Origin: Euleptes europaea
Taxonomy: Eukaryota > Chordata > Lepidosauria > Squamata > Sphaerodactylidae
DNA length: 64,000 nt
NCBI RefSeq assembly: GCF_029931775.1
Contig: NC_079314.1
Coordinates: 70,237,879-70,301,878, forward strand
Direction: 5' to 3'
Part shown: piece by piece, positions 54,401 to 63,800 of the stretch
How positions within the stretch are numbered: the stretch's first letter is position 1
Layout: the number at the start of each line of letters is the position of its first letter
Notes under the pieces: generated by a model
What the model was told of the DNA's origin: nothing
What the model saw: only the letters and a program-made list of their open reading frames with translations
Database searches by the model: none
Position numbers and translations under genes: made by a program

Positions 54401-57400
54401 ACGAGGAGGAGGAAGGCGGCGAGGAGGAGCTGCTGCTGGAGCCTGGAGGAGGAGGCCCAGCCTCATTGCTGCTGGCCTCCCCGCCGCCTGTCAGCTGTTG
54501 CGGGGCAAGAGAGGGGAAGAGGAAGAAGCCAGCCGCGTGTGTGCGAGGCAGGAAACTGACGCGCCAACGCACGCATGGTGGGGGGGAGCTCAGCTGAAAG
54601 AGGGAGGGGCACAGATGACCCGGGAGGCCTTTTGGAGCTCACCCCCGCGTGCCGGCAAAGAGGGCTACGCGTGCCATAGGTTCGCCAACACGGTTCTAGA
54701 GTCAGTTCAGGCTTATTTGATCTATAACCCACTGATTTGTTTTTTTGGCAGTCCACGGAGTCCGTAACACTCTCCTCCAACACCACATTTCAAAGGAATC
54801 TATTTTCTTCTTATCAGCTTTCTTCAATGTCCAGCTTTCACACCCATACATAGTAACAGGGAATACGATGGCATGAATTACTCTAGTCTTGGTGGCCAGC
54901 GACACATCCTTACACTTCAAAATATTTTTTAGCTCCTTCATGGCTGCCCTTCCCAGTTTCAATCTCCTTCTGATGATGCTCTACCTTAATTATGGTTGAA
55001 TGCTACCAATAGATGTTGGGAAATGCAAGCCTTTATGTTGTCTGTGAAGTAGCCTAGAGAGAGGCTCCTTGGAGCTTTTATTGTTTTTCTAGGTACTACC
55101 AGCGAAGCTTTGGATTGCAGCCTCTTCCTGTGGCATGCACAGCGGCCTGTGTGCAAAGAGCCTTGCTTTGTTACTCCGACGTTGCCGCCGAACAGGGAAA
55201 ACACGCGACCCGCTTCGTGAGGCGTGTTGTTATGCTGCAAGGGCTTTTTGCCCCCCACCCCCGTCGCGCTGCCGTGGGCACGTGTGAATGCCCCTGGGCT
55301 TGGGGATGCCGGGGGCGGGGGTGTGGCGTCTCAAGATGGGAGCTCGACGCTGCGGCGGAGGAGGCGGACTGATTTGTCACGCGAGCTGCTGCTCGTGGCC
55401 GGGGGTGCCGGGGGAGGAAGCGCCGCTTGGCTTTGCTGCCGGTGATGCTGTTCTTGGGGGCGGGAGCAGCCGCCTTCCCTGCCGCTGAGCTCATCGGCGC
55501 CTGGGCTCTCGCCGGCTCTGCACTGCAGAGGAGCTCCCCCGCCGCCCCTCCCCCGCCGGCCGAGGCGGCGGCTTCCCCTGGCGGGCCAGGCGAGCGGCGG
55601 GGCCGGGCCTGCGGCGGCGGGGGGAGAGCTGGGGCGGCGCCCCTGCCGGCGCTGGCTGCGGAGAGGCGAGCGGCTGGCCGGGCCCAGGGCCGCCGTCGCC
55701 CATGAGGCAAGACAGGCTGACGGGCCCGCTCCGGCGCGGGGGCGGCGGCGGCGGCAGGGCCTTGAAGAGGCCCAGCTCTGGCGGCGGCGGGGGCGGCGGG
55801 GGCGTGGGCACCCTCCTGAGCAACGTCTTGAAGAAGAGGAGCTCCATCGCCCGCACCGCGCCTCGCCTCCTCTGCACGCTGGAGCCCGGTAAGGGGCTGC
55901 TGCTGCCGCCGCCGCCTAGGCCGCAGGCGCCCGGCGCTCCGCCGCTTTCCCGCCTTCCTTTGAAAGTGGCGCGGCCGGCCGGCCGGCCTGCCTGCCTACC
56001 GGTCGTGGCGCCTTGGCCTTCAACGCCCTCGGCCGGCCGCGACCCGGGCGGCTTAAGGGCTTAAGGCGAGGAGGGAGGGGAGCCTGTGGGCTCGCCGGGC
56101 ATGGAGGAGCGAGGGAGATGGGGGCCCCCCGGTAGGAGATGGGGCCTGGGGGGGGGAGGAGGCTTATGGGCGCTTCCGAGGGGGGCGGGCGGCGGCGGCC
56201 CTCGCCTGGGCTTGGCTAGGGAGGAGCGAGGTGGTCGCGGCTCGGGCAGGGAGCCCCCCACCCCCCCCCCCTGTGCCAATGGCTGCTGCCTGGGGAGAGG
56301 CTGTGCAAGGCGGTGTCAGGATGCGAGCGAGCGAGCGAGCCGGGCCCTGGGCCGTCGCGGAAGAACCCCCTGTGCAAGCGGGACGGGGAGGCTTCCATTG
56401 ACGCTCGGACATAGCGGAGGTGACCTTGTGTGTGGGAGGGGGGTGCGTGTTCCAAAGTACGAGAGGGGCAACCGTGCAAGGATGGTTAATCATCCCGGAA
56501 ATAGACGTTTGGCCCAGGTACTTTCCTCTTTGATGTGCCAGGTAATTTGCAGGACTAGTAAGGTGGGAAATGGTGCAGGGATAAGTGGAAGGATCTCAAT
56601 TAAATCCATTTTTTTTGTCCACACATGGCGTCTGTCTTGCCTCAGTATGGTGTCAGGAGGCAATTCTCGTGTTTACACACAGTTTCTCTAACGGGTGCCT
56701 AAAATTCAGTTTGAACTCTGAAAGCTCTTAAGGATAATGCACCATAATGACTGAATGGAAAGGAAAGTGAGATATGGTCTTCTGTTTTTAGATTATTTTA
56801 GATTAATTGGTTGTATTTATTGAAGTAGTAATGTCCTTTCTCCAAATCTAGAGTCATAAAAGTGCAATATGAAATTGATATTAAAAGGTAGAGTTGTTTT
56901 GTGATTATTCTAGCAAGCTACCTTTGTTTACCCTTCTGTTTGCTATAAAGACAACTTTAAAATGCCAAAAATTTCAATGTTTGGGGTTCTTTATCCATTT
57001 TTAGTCTTGGTGTTGGGATGTCTTTAGCAGAACTGCTAATTTTGTATCTTTTGCATTAATTTGTTTTGTTATTGGCATATGCAGCATTGGAAAGTATTTG
57101 ATCTGAGGACATCAGCATTTTAATGAAAAGATTCCATGGATATGAATTTATAGCAAGGATCTCAAATGACTGCTGCAGTTTCCCCTGAAATAGACTGTAT
57201 CAATTTATTGATCTTTTATACATCTAATGTAATATTTAATCTGCTTCAGTCTGTACAATGGGTTCATAAATGGATGATTTTCTAAAATTCTTGGTTGAGA
57301 ACTTTGCATGCTACACAGGGTATTTCCAGCCCTAGAGAAAGTGTGCTGTCACACTAATGGGACTGGCACCTACGTAATCCTATCTTCAGAACATTCTAGA

Positions 57401-60400
57401 GCCAAAAGGGGGCAGTCCTATACATGTATTTAGAAGCAGAGGAAGCATAATTTCTTTTGTTAATATCAACTAATAGAACTGTTTTTATGCTGGACTTTTC
57501 CCTCCACAACTTTAGCATTACTTTTTTTTCTTTTAGTAGCATTTGCTTTGACTTAGTTCATTCTGTGTTTACAACAAATGTTTTTCAAACCAGGTTAGCA
57601 CTAAGGGGTGTAAGTTTTTTATGACAGCAGAATCTAACCCTGTAAAACATGAGTCTATTCTGAAAGTTTGTTGGAGCACTGATGAGTTTCGAAAAGCTAC
57701 TAAACTTGTAATACAGGACCACATTTTGTGAAGTAGTAACCAGTAAATACTGGCAGTGCTAATATTGGTTATTATCCAAGACACATAACAAAATAGCTCT
57801 TAAGTGTGGTCTATATATCATTGTGCCTAGAATGTCAGAGGATGACATTTCAGCACCTGTGGCTTGGACAGCGGCATTTTATTATTCTTTAAGAAATGTC
57901 CTTTACAATGCACTTAACATGGACTATAAGGTAACATTTTTCATCCAAAAATTCTGAAGACACTTCTCTTATTTAATTAAGCCTGTTATCCTAAATACAG
58001 TTTGTTGCCTGATACCTGGTTTCCCAATGTATTTACTAGTATTCCTTAGAAAAGGAGTTATTAAGCTATCTAGCTTCTTTTGTATACAGCATTATAAAAG
58101 GAAGACTAGATTTAGAAAAGTCAGAAGCTGTTTACATGACAATTTTATTTTTTAATTTATTACACATAATCATACATTAAGAGTCCACAACAGAGAAAAA
58201 CCAAAAGCTCAAATGCAGAACAATAAAACTAAGAAAAAGGAAAGAGAAGAAAACAAAATGTTTACAGTTATTGCCATATGTCTGGCTTTACAACTTCAAC
58301 AAGTAGAGCAACACCATATACCCATGTCATTTGTCAAATTACATCTTTCCACAGATTTCTAATATGAGTGTAGGATGAAGAGCTGAGTGTTGATTAGCAA
58401 AAGATATAAATTGATTTAGAAGGCACAAAAAACTTCCACTCTCACTTGATTGTTTTTGCTTATCAAGTGATGAGTTAAGTTTTCCAACACAGCTATATTC
58501 CACAGATGCTTGTACTACATACATGTCATAATTTTAAATGTAGAAATCTGGAGGCTCTTGTTATAGTAGAATGATGGGATCCTCCCCATGAACTATAAAT
58601 GTTGATTAGGATGAAAATGACTATTTAAGTGACTGCTCTGATATGTGTGTTCAAACCTTTACTAAATTTAAAACTGTTTTCCAATTTGGAACTCAATAGT
58701 CTAGAGAAATAATATGAATTATGTGTGGTTCTAGTGAATCTTGCATTCTACAAGCATAGAACTTCCTGGCTGCCATTAGAAAGGTTCTCTTCCTGAATTA
58801 CTTTGTAAATGGGTTATTATCACACCTCTCCACTCTGTTGTATATGTTTTGCCCTGTTTTCATCTTTCATATCATGAGGAATATTTACTATAATTAGTAA
58901 AATTATTGGTAGGGGTATGCATCAGAGAAGGGGCTGAGTATAACTGAGTAGAAGTTCTGGCTATTTATCTCATATTGAAAAAGCAACTGTACTTTTATCC
59001 CATATTTTCTTCTTTTTGTGGTTTATCTTTTAAAACTGCCACATTGAAAGCACTGTATCTATGAACAGCTTTTCAAAAGCTTTAATTTTTCACAAGTTTT
59101 ATAACTTCATGTACTGTCCTACTGTGCATGAGAGTGAGGACAGGACTAATGATGTTCCTCTATATGAAAGTACTGTGCCTGCATGGGAATGTTGGAATAT
59201 GCAAGGCTGTCATATTAGCTGTGGCAGGCAGAGTTAGATGTAGGGGATCTAACTGGCAACCTGGGCTGATGTCATGGCCTGGAAAGCCCCTAGGAGGCCT
59301 GATTACACTAGCCAGAACCAGTTGAGGCCAGAGGCTGAGGTGATGTGTTGCACCTGTAGGGTGACTCAGCCTCAACTACTAATTGATGCCTGGTGGTGGC
59401 ATTATGTATATGAGTGTTAGACTCCATGAGTCTGTGTCGGGAGATATGGTGGATAGAGTGTGTATTTAGCACTGTAAATAAACAACTGCATTTCTATATG
59501 CTCTAGTGGTTCTGGTGGTCATTCCTGGACGTTGGCACAATCCACCAGCTCTCGCGTCAGGGAAATGATCATTCTTTGAATGTTTTGTTTGTAAGTCGTA
59601 AAAACTTATTATTTCTCCTCTAGAACCGTAAAACACAAAAGCCTCTAAAGAATTGTCTTTTTGAATGAGCTTCCCTTGCACATTAATTTTACTATTTTTA
59701 GAGCACTCGTGTTAATATTCAGTTCTTGTGATGTTGTTTTCATCTCCTAAATTAGAATTTTAGTAACGTATATTTATTTTTACTGCATAGGTGTGGATAC
59801 AAAGCTGAAGTTTACTCTTGAGCCATCTTTAGGCCAGAATGGTTTTCAGCAGGTAATCAGTTACTACTTGTGAATTCTGAATGCATAAATTTTTCTGAAT
59901 GCAACGATAATACTTATATTCTGGACTGATTTAGGATTGTATGCTGTTATCTTAGGACTATATTAATTGTCACTGCAAATGGCTTATTTCTAGTGGCATT
60001 TTGAAACATTAAAGTGTTTAATTCTGATCATTCTATATGGCAGAAACCTTAAAAGCATTACCTAATCTTTTTGCAATTTCTATTATACACACAGATGATT
60101 AACCGAGCAATCCTGAAGGGTGGGGGGAGCTGCTCAGGAGCCAACTTGACTCCTCCGCTGGTCTAAGTGCCAATTGCACTGGATATATGGGCATGGACGT
60201 CGGCACAGGGGCACTTACGCAGGCTCTGGGGTGATAGCATAGCAGTGTGAGCCTTGAGTGCCAGTGCTGCCTCACCAGGAGTGTTTTTCTGGCATAAGAC
60301 CTCGTGCTAACACTGATGGGGCTGTTCCTGGGGCATTTCCAGGGGCAGAGCTGACAGTCGGCTACCTAAGCCCTTTTGGCCCAGGAACTCCCCTTTTGGC

Positions 60401-61968
60401 ATGCTCTGAGTTATGCCTGCAAAAAGACAGGCTTAACAGGCTCATGGAACTTTATGGAGAGTTCCACAGTTTTTTCACCCTAAATTCTATTTTCGGCTTG
60501 CTGTGCTCGGTAGCAAGCCACTCTGGAGCCAACATGGCTGCACCTTCCCCAGGCGGAGCTTAACCACAAATAGCTTATAATACATCCAGTAAACCAATAC
60601 TATATGTTGATAAAATTACATATCTACATTATGTTTTTGAACTGGCATAATCTAACCTTGTTTGCATGCTTGCTTGTAGTGGCATGATGCTCTCAAAGCA
60701 GTGGCTAGGCTGCCAACAGGGATACCAAAGGAGTGGAGGAGAAAGGTATGTAGAGTTGTACATTTCCCTAAGTGTATTATGCTACAATATGTCCTATGAA
60801 CATAAACGAGAAGCTCATGCTGTCAGACTAATTTTGAAACATTTGGGTATAGAATGGTTCCTGCTGATTTTAAGGGTGAACATGAAAATGTTTGTGTGGT
60901 AGTAACTAGTTTTTCATTTGAAATACATAAAGATGAAAACTGATCTCATGCTGTGATAACTGAAAGATGGAGTGAAGCTATCCAAATCATTGGTGATTGA
61001 TAGTTCTGAATTAAGCCCAGCACTCATGTGGAGAGTAGGCCCTCAACATATGTATATGGCAAAGGCTGGAAAAGAAACAGTGCTTGAAAAAGACAGAGTA
61101 GTTCCTAATGAAGGTCATTCAGTAGCATATTAGAGGAAATGGCCATTTATGTGTACTTAAAACAGAGCTAATGATGTAGAAAGAATTTGTTCTGGAAAAT
61201 TATATGTTTTTAAACATAGTTCTCTGCTTTGATGTTTCTTTTAAAGAGTTATCCATTAGCTCTCTGTATATAATTATCCCATTCTTAGCCATACTGCTCA
61301 AAGATTTCTTTTTTTTGGCTTGGAAATACACGTGGTTTCATTTAATTGGGCAGATCAGTTTTTCCTACTGTATTTTCCCCTTGCAAGGTAGTATTTTTCC
61401 ATATCGAAAGAAGGGAGAAGCAGATAAAGGGCAAAATGTGTGTGTGTGTGTCTTGAACAAAATGTCCAAGAGCCACTTAAATTGTGCAGAAAGCACTTCT
61501 GTGTAAGAAAAGTGTGGAAAGCTTCCTAGTGAATGTATGTGCTGCAAAATTGAAGTGGGAAGGCAAGAGCCAGTGAAGGCCTGCTTATATAATATATAGG
61601 TAAGATATAGGATAGCTTCTTTTTATTGTCTTGGTGAAAGCTTTACGAAGGGGGTCTATATATTTAAAATGCATGCTTTTATCATTAGATGTTGATCCAT
61701 TAATTGTGTAATCAATTTATATAAACATAGGCAGAATGAATGTGAATGCTAAGCTTGTCAGTAATACATTCATATGTGCACAGATAACTTTCCGTTTAAA
61801 GGAAAGATCGGATAAAGAGTTGTATTTGACATCTCTTCTAAGGTTTGGCTCACCTTGGCAGATCACTACTTAAGGAGCATAGCGATTGACTGGGATAAAA
61901 CAATGCGCTTCACTTTCAATGACAGAAGCAATCCTGATGATGACTCCATGGGTGTTCAGATTGTAAAG
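41919..61968 (+). CDS. TBC1D30: TBC1D30, Rab GTPase-activating protein, N-terminal exons
   Basis: The long form joins 41919-42282, 47710-47874, 59791-59852, 60680-60745 and 61843-61968 (261 codons in window). A short form replaces the first two exons with 55702-55888 (147 codons in window). The text matches TBC1D30: SLVSGLLVELYRAGG, DSVDSSTEAS, RPSQRHQRTYLAQKD, LKQKDRLLHKVQKNCDVVTA, VDTKLKFTLEPSLGQNGFQQ, TGIPKEWRRKVWLTLADHYL, NPDDDSMGVQIVK. The TBC domain starts in exons 4-5. The arginine-finger motif I-x-x-D-x-x-R begins at IVK, the last residues in the window. TBC1D30 stimulates GTP hydrolysis by Rab GTPases (Rab8 reported) and restrains cilium formation. All junctions are in phase. Most of the protein lies to the right. 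Confidence 0.95.
42480..42605. repeat. LINE 3'-end tail
   Basis: GTGAACAGGCTGCTGGACTT, GATGGGCCTTGGTCTGATCC and AGCAGGGCTCTTCTGATGTT, ending near TTCTTA, match a common squamate LINE 3' tail in TBC1D30 intron 1. The left limit is approximate. Confidence 0.5.
42713..42892. repeat. Nested palindrome and direct repeat
   Basis: A perfect 42-bp inverted repeat (42741-42782 against 42785-42826, 2-bp spacer) has a third, shortened direct copy at about 42831-42866. An outer inverted pair surrounds it: CGCACGGCCGCTTGAGCCTC near 42716-42736 against GAGGCTCAAGCGGCCGTGCG near 42868-42888. It lies about 0.45 kb into TBC1D30 intron 1. Confidence 0.9.
43238..43520. repeat. SINE-like repeat
   Basis: AGGTGGTTCCCTGTGCAAGC ... 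GGTGATGCACAAGCCCAGAC ... GGTTTGCCATTGCCTTCC, then a G12 run and a B-box-like GGTCGAACTCAGTTCC. It looks like a composite SINE; the family is not named. Confidence 0.45.
43897..44101 (-). repeat. 5S-derived SINE, diverged
   Basis: Reverse orientation with the 5S core GATCCTGCTTAGCTTCTGAG near the right end. Clearly more diverged than the other copies, so older. Confidence 0.75.
44325..44890 (-). mobile_element. L2/CR1-group LINE fragment, endonuclease to RT linker
   Basis: The minus strand reads GHTLDLVF, EEGDLKGGIEDL, RTDHYSLGF, then a degraded linker with R-P-rich and LVY..GAM text, the order found at the end of the endonuclease in L2-like ORF2. It is decayed. It is the same broad group as 49950-51040 and not contiguous with it. 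Confidence 0.6.
44930..45520. other. Pyrimidine-rich block
   Basis: A long C/T-rich stretch (CTCTACCCTTTCCTCCCACT and similar) is followed by mixed sequence, giving overlapping frames on both strands that look like low-complexity artefacts. No family recognised. Confidence 0.4.
45540..46199. other. TBC1D30 intron 1 stretch
   Basis: Repeat-like sequence without a family assignment. It contains a G8 run at about 46117-46124. Confidence 0.35.
46200..46432 (-). repeat. Composite SINE, minus orientation
   Basis: The left end has the 5S-SINE-like tail ACCATCAAGTCGCAGCTGAC. The right end has a reversed tRNA-like head (GGGGATTTGAACCTGCATTT ... TTAACCACTACACCATGCTG). It looks like a tRNA-headed SINE sharing the tail of the 5S family. 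Confidence 0.6.
47497..47690 (+). repeat. tRNA-derived SINE
   Basis: Head AGTGGTTAGATAGTGAACTA and B-box-like CAGGTTCAAACCCCCATT, body GGCTAGTCATGGGCTTCTCA, tail AACAGTGCAATAAATAAAAA. It ends only about 20 bp before TBC1D30 exon 2. Confidence 0.7.
47710..47874 (+). CDS. TBC1D30: TBC1D30 exon 2, long form
   Basis: 165 bp, (D)TSELMTIIRELNYRICVQSS KLLRLLKQKDRLLHKVQKNC to SQKR(R). Acceptor TTTATTTACAG, donor CGAC|GTAAGT. Basic, coiled-coil-like segment. Confidence 0.95.
47875..49537. other. TBC1D30 intron 2, left part
   Basis: AT-rich intron with no exon or named repeat that I can support. Confidence 0.5.
49538..49670. repeat. SINE/LINE tail fragment
   Basis: ATTTACTTATAAAAATGTAT, GGGCCACTAAGGCAGCTAAC and ATACATAATAAAAATGCATT match the repeat tail described at 20690 and 62660. 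Confidence 0.45.
49672..49860 (-). repeat. 5S-derived SINE, diverged
   Basis: GTAAAGTGCCATCAAGTCTC at the left and a 5S core (GACCCTGCTTAGCTTCCAAG) at the right, in reverse orientation. Diverged and slightly shortened. Confidence 0.75.
49950..51040 (-). mobile_element. L2/CR1-group LINE, 3' part of ORF2 and 3' end
   Basis: The minus strand encodes the reverse transcriptase C-terminus: WLRQNRLKLNPSKEVLW, LPALDVMQLTSVPTVRSLGV ILDASLTMEAQVTAVA, LVPYLSRPDLATVIQ, TSRLDYCNVLYVGLPSRLIQ KLQLVQNA. The 3' end of the LINE follows (to about 49950). Decayed. It lies in TBC1D30 intron 2. Confidence 0.8.
51367..51584 (-). repeat. 5S-derived SINE with target duplication
   Basis: Full-length reverse 5S-SINE. 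10-bp duplications TCTACACTGT lie at 51357-51366 and 51585-51594. Nearly identical to 36817-37036. Confidence 0.9.
51600..53020. other. TBC1D30 intron 2, middle part
   Basis: No exon seen. A reversed repeat tail (CTGCTTTGGGTCCCCATTAG) lies at about 52390-52450 and a common short repeat (CAACCCATGGGTCAGTAATG) at about 52500-52565. Confidence 0.45.
53273..54693. mobile_element. hAT DNA transposon carrying a GC-rich insert
   Basis: Termini CAGTGATGGCGAACCTTTT (left) and, read from the right end inward, CCGTGTTGGCGAACCTATGG form a hAT inverted repeat. Perfect 8-bp target duplications TTCTAGAG lie at 53265-53272 and 54694-54701, the hAT hallmark. Inside, in order: about 250 bp of AT-rich hAT-like end, a short GGGTTGCC element (about 53545-53588), a (GGAA)n purine tract (53584-53800), and a block of very high GC content (about 53870-54600). 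No transposase text was recognised, so it is non-autonomous. Confidence 0.85.
53584..53800. repeat. (GGAA)n purine-rich microsatellite
   Basis: About 215 bp of GGAA, GAAA and GGGA units inside the hAT element. It accounts for the long low-complexity reading frames here. Confidence 0.9.
55200..56400. promoter_or_regulatory. TBC1D30: CpG-island promoter 2 of TBC1D30
   Basis: A CpG-dense block is centred on the alternative first exon at 55702. Long frames on both strands are composition artefacts. No TATA box is evident. Confidence 0.7.
55702..55888 (+). CDS. TBC1D30: TBC1D30 alternative first exon, short form
   Basis: 62 codons plus one base from ATG 55702: MRQDRLTGPLRRG, a glycine-rich run, VGTLLSNVLKKRSSIARTAP RLLCTLEP(G). 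Donor CCCG|GTAAGG. The phase matches exon 3 exactly, giving LEPGVDTKLKF. It resembles the human short TBC1D30 N-terminus as I remember it (MRQDKLTG...LLCTLEPG). The polyglycine run is longer here. Confidence 0.88.
56500..59189. other. TBC1D30 intron before exon 3
   Basis: AT-rich intron with no supported exon, RNA gene or named element. Confidence 0.5.
59190..59560 (+). repeat. Possible solo LTR fossil
   Basis: The block has LTR-like order: a GC-richer left part (GATGTCATGGCCTGG), a TATA-like GCATTATGTATATGAG, then AATAAA in GTAAATAAACAACTGC and a TTGGCACA end. I could not define clear termini or a target duplication, so this is tentative. No internal coding parts are present; it would be an old solo LTR. 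Confidence 0.4.
59791..59852 (+). CDS. TBC1D30: TBC1D30 exon 3 (shared)
   Basis: 62 bp, VDTKLKFTLEPSLGQNGFQQ. Acceptor TTTTTACTGCATAG, donor CAG|GTAATC. Both first exons splice into it in the same phase. Confidence 0.95.
60100..60560. repeat. GC-rich unclassified repeat-like insert
   Basis: Sharply GC-rich sequence (GATGGGGCTGTTCCTGGGGC, CCAGGAACTCCCCTTTTGGC) between AT-rich flanks, starting ACCGAGCAATCCTGAAGGG. It looks like a non-autonomous repeat; the family is not recognised. Confidence 0.35.
60680..60745 (+). CDS. TBC1D30: TBC1D30 exon 4
   Basis: 22 codons, WHDALKAVARLPTGIPKEWR RK. Acceptor TGCTTGTAG, donor AAG|GTATGT. It begins the TBC domain (the R-x-x-x-W region). Confidence 0.95.
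60746..61842. other. TBC1D30 intron 4
   Basis: AT-rich, with a short (TG)n run at about 61438-61452. Nothing else recognised. Confidence 0.5.
61843..61968 (+). CDS. TBC1D30: TBC1D30 exon 5
   Basis: 42 codons, VWLTLADHYLRSIAIDWDKT MRFTFNDRSN PDDDSMGVQIVK. Acceptor CTTCTAAG, donor AAG|GTATGG. It ends inside the TBC arginine-finger motif, whose D-x-x-R part must come from the next exon, outside the window. Confidence 0.95.
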
Positions 61969-62339
61969 GTATGGGTATTTTGGTCCACCTGCTTATTAAT
62001 TCTGTAATTTGGTATAGCCATGGATGATAAAATATTGATTTTAATTAGCTTAAAACTCACTATTATGATTTTTTACTAATCTGAAATGAAACACTTTGTT
62101 CATTGTAGCAGTTGAAGACTGACCTTAAAATATGTATTTAAGGTTTACTTTCCAACCAGTTTTTTTGAAAACTCATGATTCTGCTTTCCTAGACATGTAT
62201 TCATCTTAATCTGCAATGTTAAGTATTCTTATTGGAAAATCCTAAATAGATTTATGCCTTCTAAGTCCACTGACTCAGGGCACCACTAGCATGCACAACA
62301 AGTCCTTGCAGGAATGATGTTCAAGAAGAAGGAGACAAG

Positions 62340-62577
62340 TTGTTTTTTATACCCTGATTTTCTCTACCTTTAATGACTTTCAAACTGGTGTACAATCACC
62401 TTCCTTTCCTCTCCCCACAACAGACACCTTGTGAGGTAGGTGGGGCTGAGACAGCTCTGCGAGAACTGTGACTGGGCCAAGGTCATCCAGCAGGCTTCAT
62501 GTGTAGGAGTAGGGAATCAAACCCAGTTTACCAGATTAGAGTCCACCGCTCTTAATCAGGACACCATGCTGACTCAA
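62340..62577 (-). repeat. tRNA-derived SINE, minus orientation
   Basis: Reverse complement of the 38262-38566 family: CACAACAGACACCTTGTGAG, GGTGGGGCTGAG, then GAATCAAACCCAGTTTACCA and CTTAATCAGGACACCATGCT as the reversed tRNA head. Confidence 0.75.
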
Positions 62578-62659
62578 AGATCTACATGATGAAATGTCAG
62601 TGACTGAAGTCTGTCTAAAGTTTTTAATTTGAGTATGCAAAATATTTTTATCTTGCTTA

Positions 62660-62770
62660 TATCACTAATGGTGACCCAAAGCAGCTTACAAAATACACTT
62701 TTAAACACATGTAAATAAAACACATTATAAAAAACCAAATGCATCCTAGGCTGGTGTTCACCATATTAAT
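62660..62770. repeat. SINE/LINE tail fragment
   Basis: ATGGTGACCCAAAGCAGCTT then ACATGTAAATAAAACACATT, the same tail type as 25424 and 49538. Confidence 0.45.
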
Positions 62771-63639
62771 CCCCCTGGCAAGGGCCAAGAACCCTTTTAG
62801 GTGCTTGTCCTTTAACTCACAGCCCTGGCCTGCACCCAGGTGTTAAGTACCTGTAGCAGGAGAGATCCTCCTGATGTTTCTTTTGATAAACTAAGTATAA
62901 GCTTTGCACACTTCCAGTTGATTTACAGAAGTGAAGGATCTATGTTCTCAAGGGTTAGGTGTTGGAGCCAAACTATGTATAATGTTGGGGATTCATGACT
63001 GTATGTCCCAGTGAGTAATTTAAAATTAAAGCATAGCCAACGAGAGTGGAGAGTAATTTGAATTGGGTCTGCGGTGGCCATAGGGAAGAAGGGTTTATCT
63101 AAAATGGATTCACGGGCCATGGAACTGTTCTTAAACCCAGTAGAGGAAAAATGATGGGTACCATAGGTATGCCTGTCGGAGCCTCTTTTTAGCAGCTCAG
63201 GGCTGGAGATTGCCTCTGAGGGAAATGGTTGCAGAGGATAGAATTAACACCCTACCACCACCTTGGTGCTGTGTCCATTCCAAATTGCGTCCCCAGCAGT
63301 TGCTTTTTTTTAAGTTTAAAGTATACATCAAGAGATGTGATTTCAGAAGTCCAACATCACAGATAGTTGGTACTTCAAGGAGGTCAACGTGTGTCTGGGT
63401 AGTATTGTGGGCCAAGCTCCAAAATAACTCCCACTAGGCTGTTCCAGCTTGGGATAACAGCATGGGGAGAATGCAAGAGCTCCTCCCATTTTTGGTATGA
63501 ATCGGGACAGCTGTGTGGCTGTGGGAAATGTTAAAAAAAACTGATCTGTAGTTGAATCTTATTTCAAGCTGCAATTTGGTGCTTTTGTTCCCATTTTTTG
63601 GCTGCCCTTCCTCCAAGAAGCTGTGGGCAGCATTCATTA
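62771..63639. other. TBC1D30 intron 5 stretch
   Basis: Repeat-like but unassigned, with no exon seen. The next TBC1D30 exon is not reached before the window ends. Confidence 0.4.
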
Positions 63640-63800
63640 CTCTTCTCAGTCTCAACCTCACAACAACCCTATGAGGTATGTTGTTAGGAGAGAGTGATAG
63701 ACCCAAGGTCACTCAAGGAGCTTTCTGGCAGAATAAAGATTTGAACTTGGGTGTCCCAGATCCTAGTCCAGCACTCTGAACACTACATCATGCTGGAATG
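63640..63800 (-). repeat. tRNA-derived SINE fragment, minus orientation
   Basis: CTCACAACAACCCTATGAGG, ACCCAAGGTCACTCAAGGAG, then ATTTGAACTTGGGTGTCCCA and ACACTACATCATGCTGGAAT, a reversed tRNA-like head. Confidence 0.65.

Larger units (their letters stand above)
53022..54985 (-). mobile_element. RTE/BovB LINE, split by a hAT insertion
   Basis: Right part (54702-54985, minus): MKLGRAAMKELKNILKCKDV, VTMYGCESWTLKKADKKKID, FEMWCWRRVLRTPWTAKKTN, typical RTE-BovB ORF2 C-terminus. Left part (53022-53272): YLGHVMRRQESLEKTIM, then LNKAVKDRTFWRTFIHRVAM SWKRLDGT and the 3' UTR ending in a TG-rich tail. The two parts were one copy until the hAT element at 53273-54693 inserted. BovB is known for horizontal transfer among squamates and other vertebrates. 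Confidence 0.85.

Noticed and set aside
55171-56691. Long frames on both strands around the second TBC1D30 CpG island
   Set aside because: Pro/Arg/Gly/Ser-rich composition artefacts of the CpG island; only the 55702-55888 exon has homology and a matching splice phase.
60666-60902. 78-codon frame starting MLACSGMMLS
   Set aside because: It reads TBC1D30 exon 4 in the wrong frame and continues into the intron. The correct frame is WHDALKAVARLPTGIPKEW.
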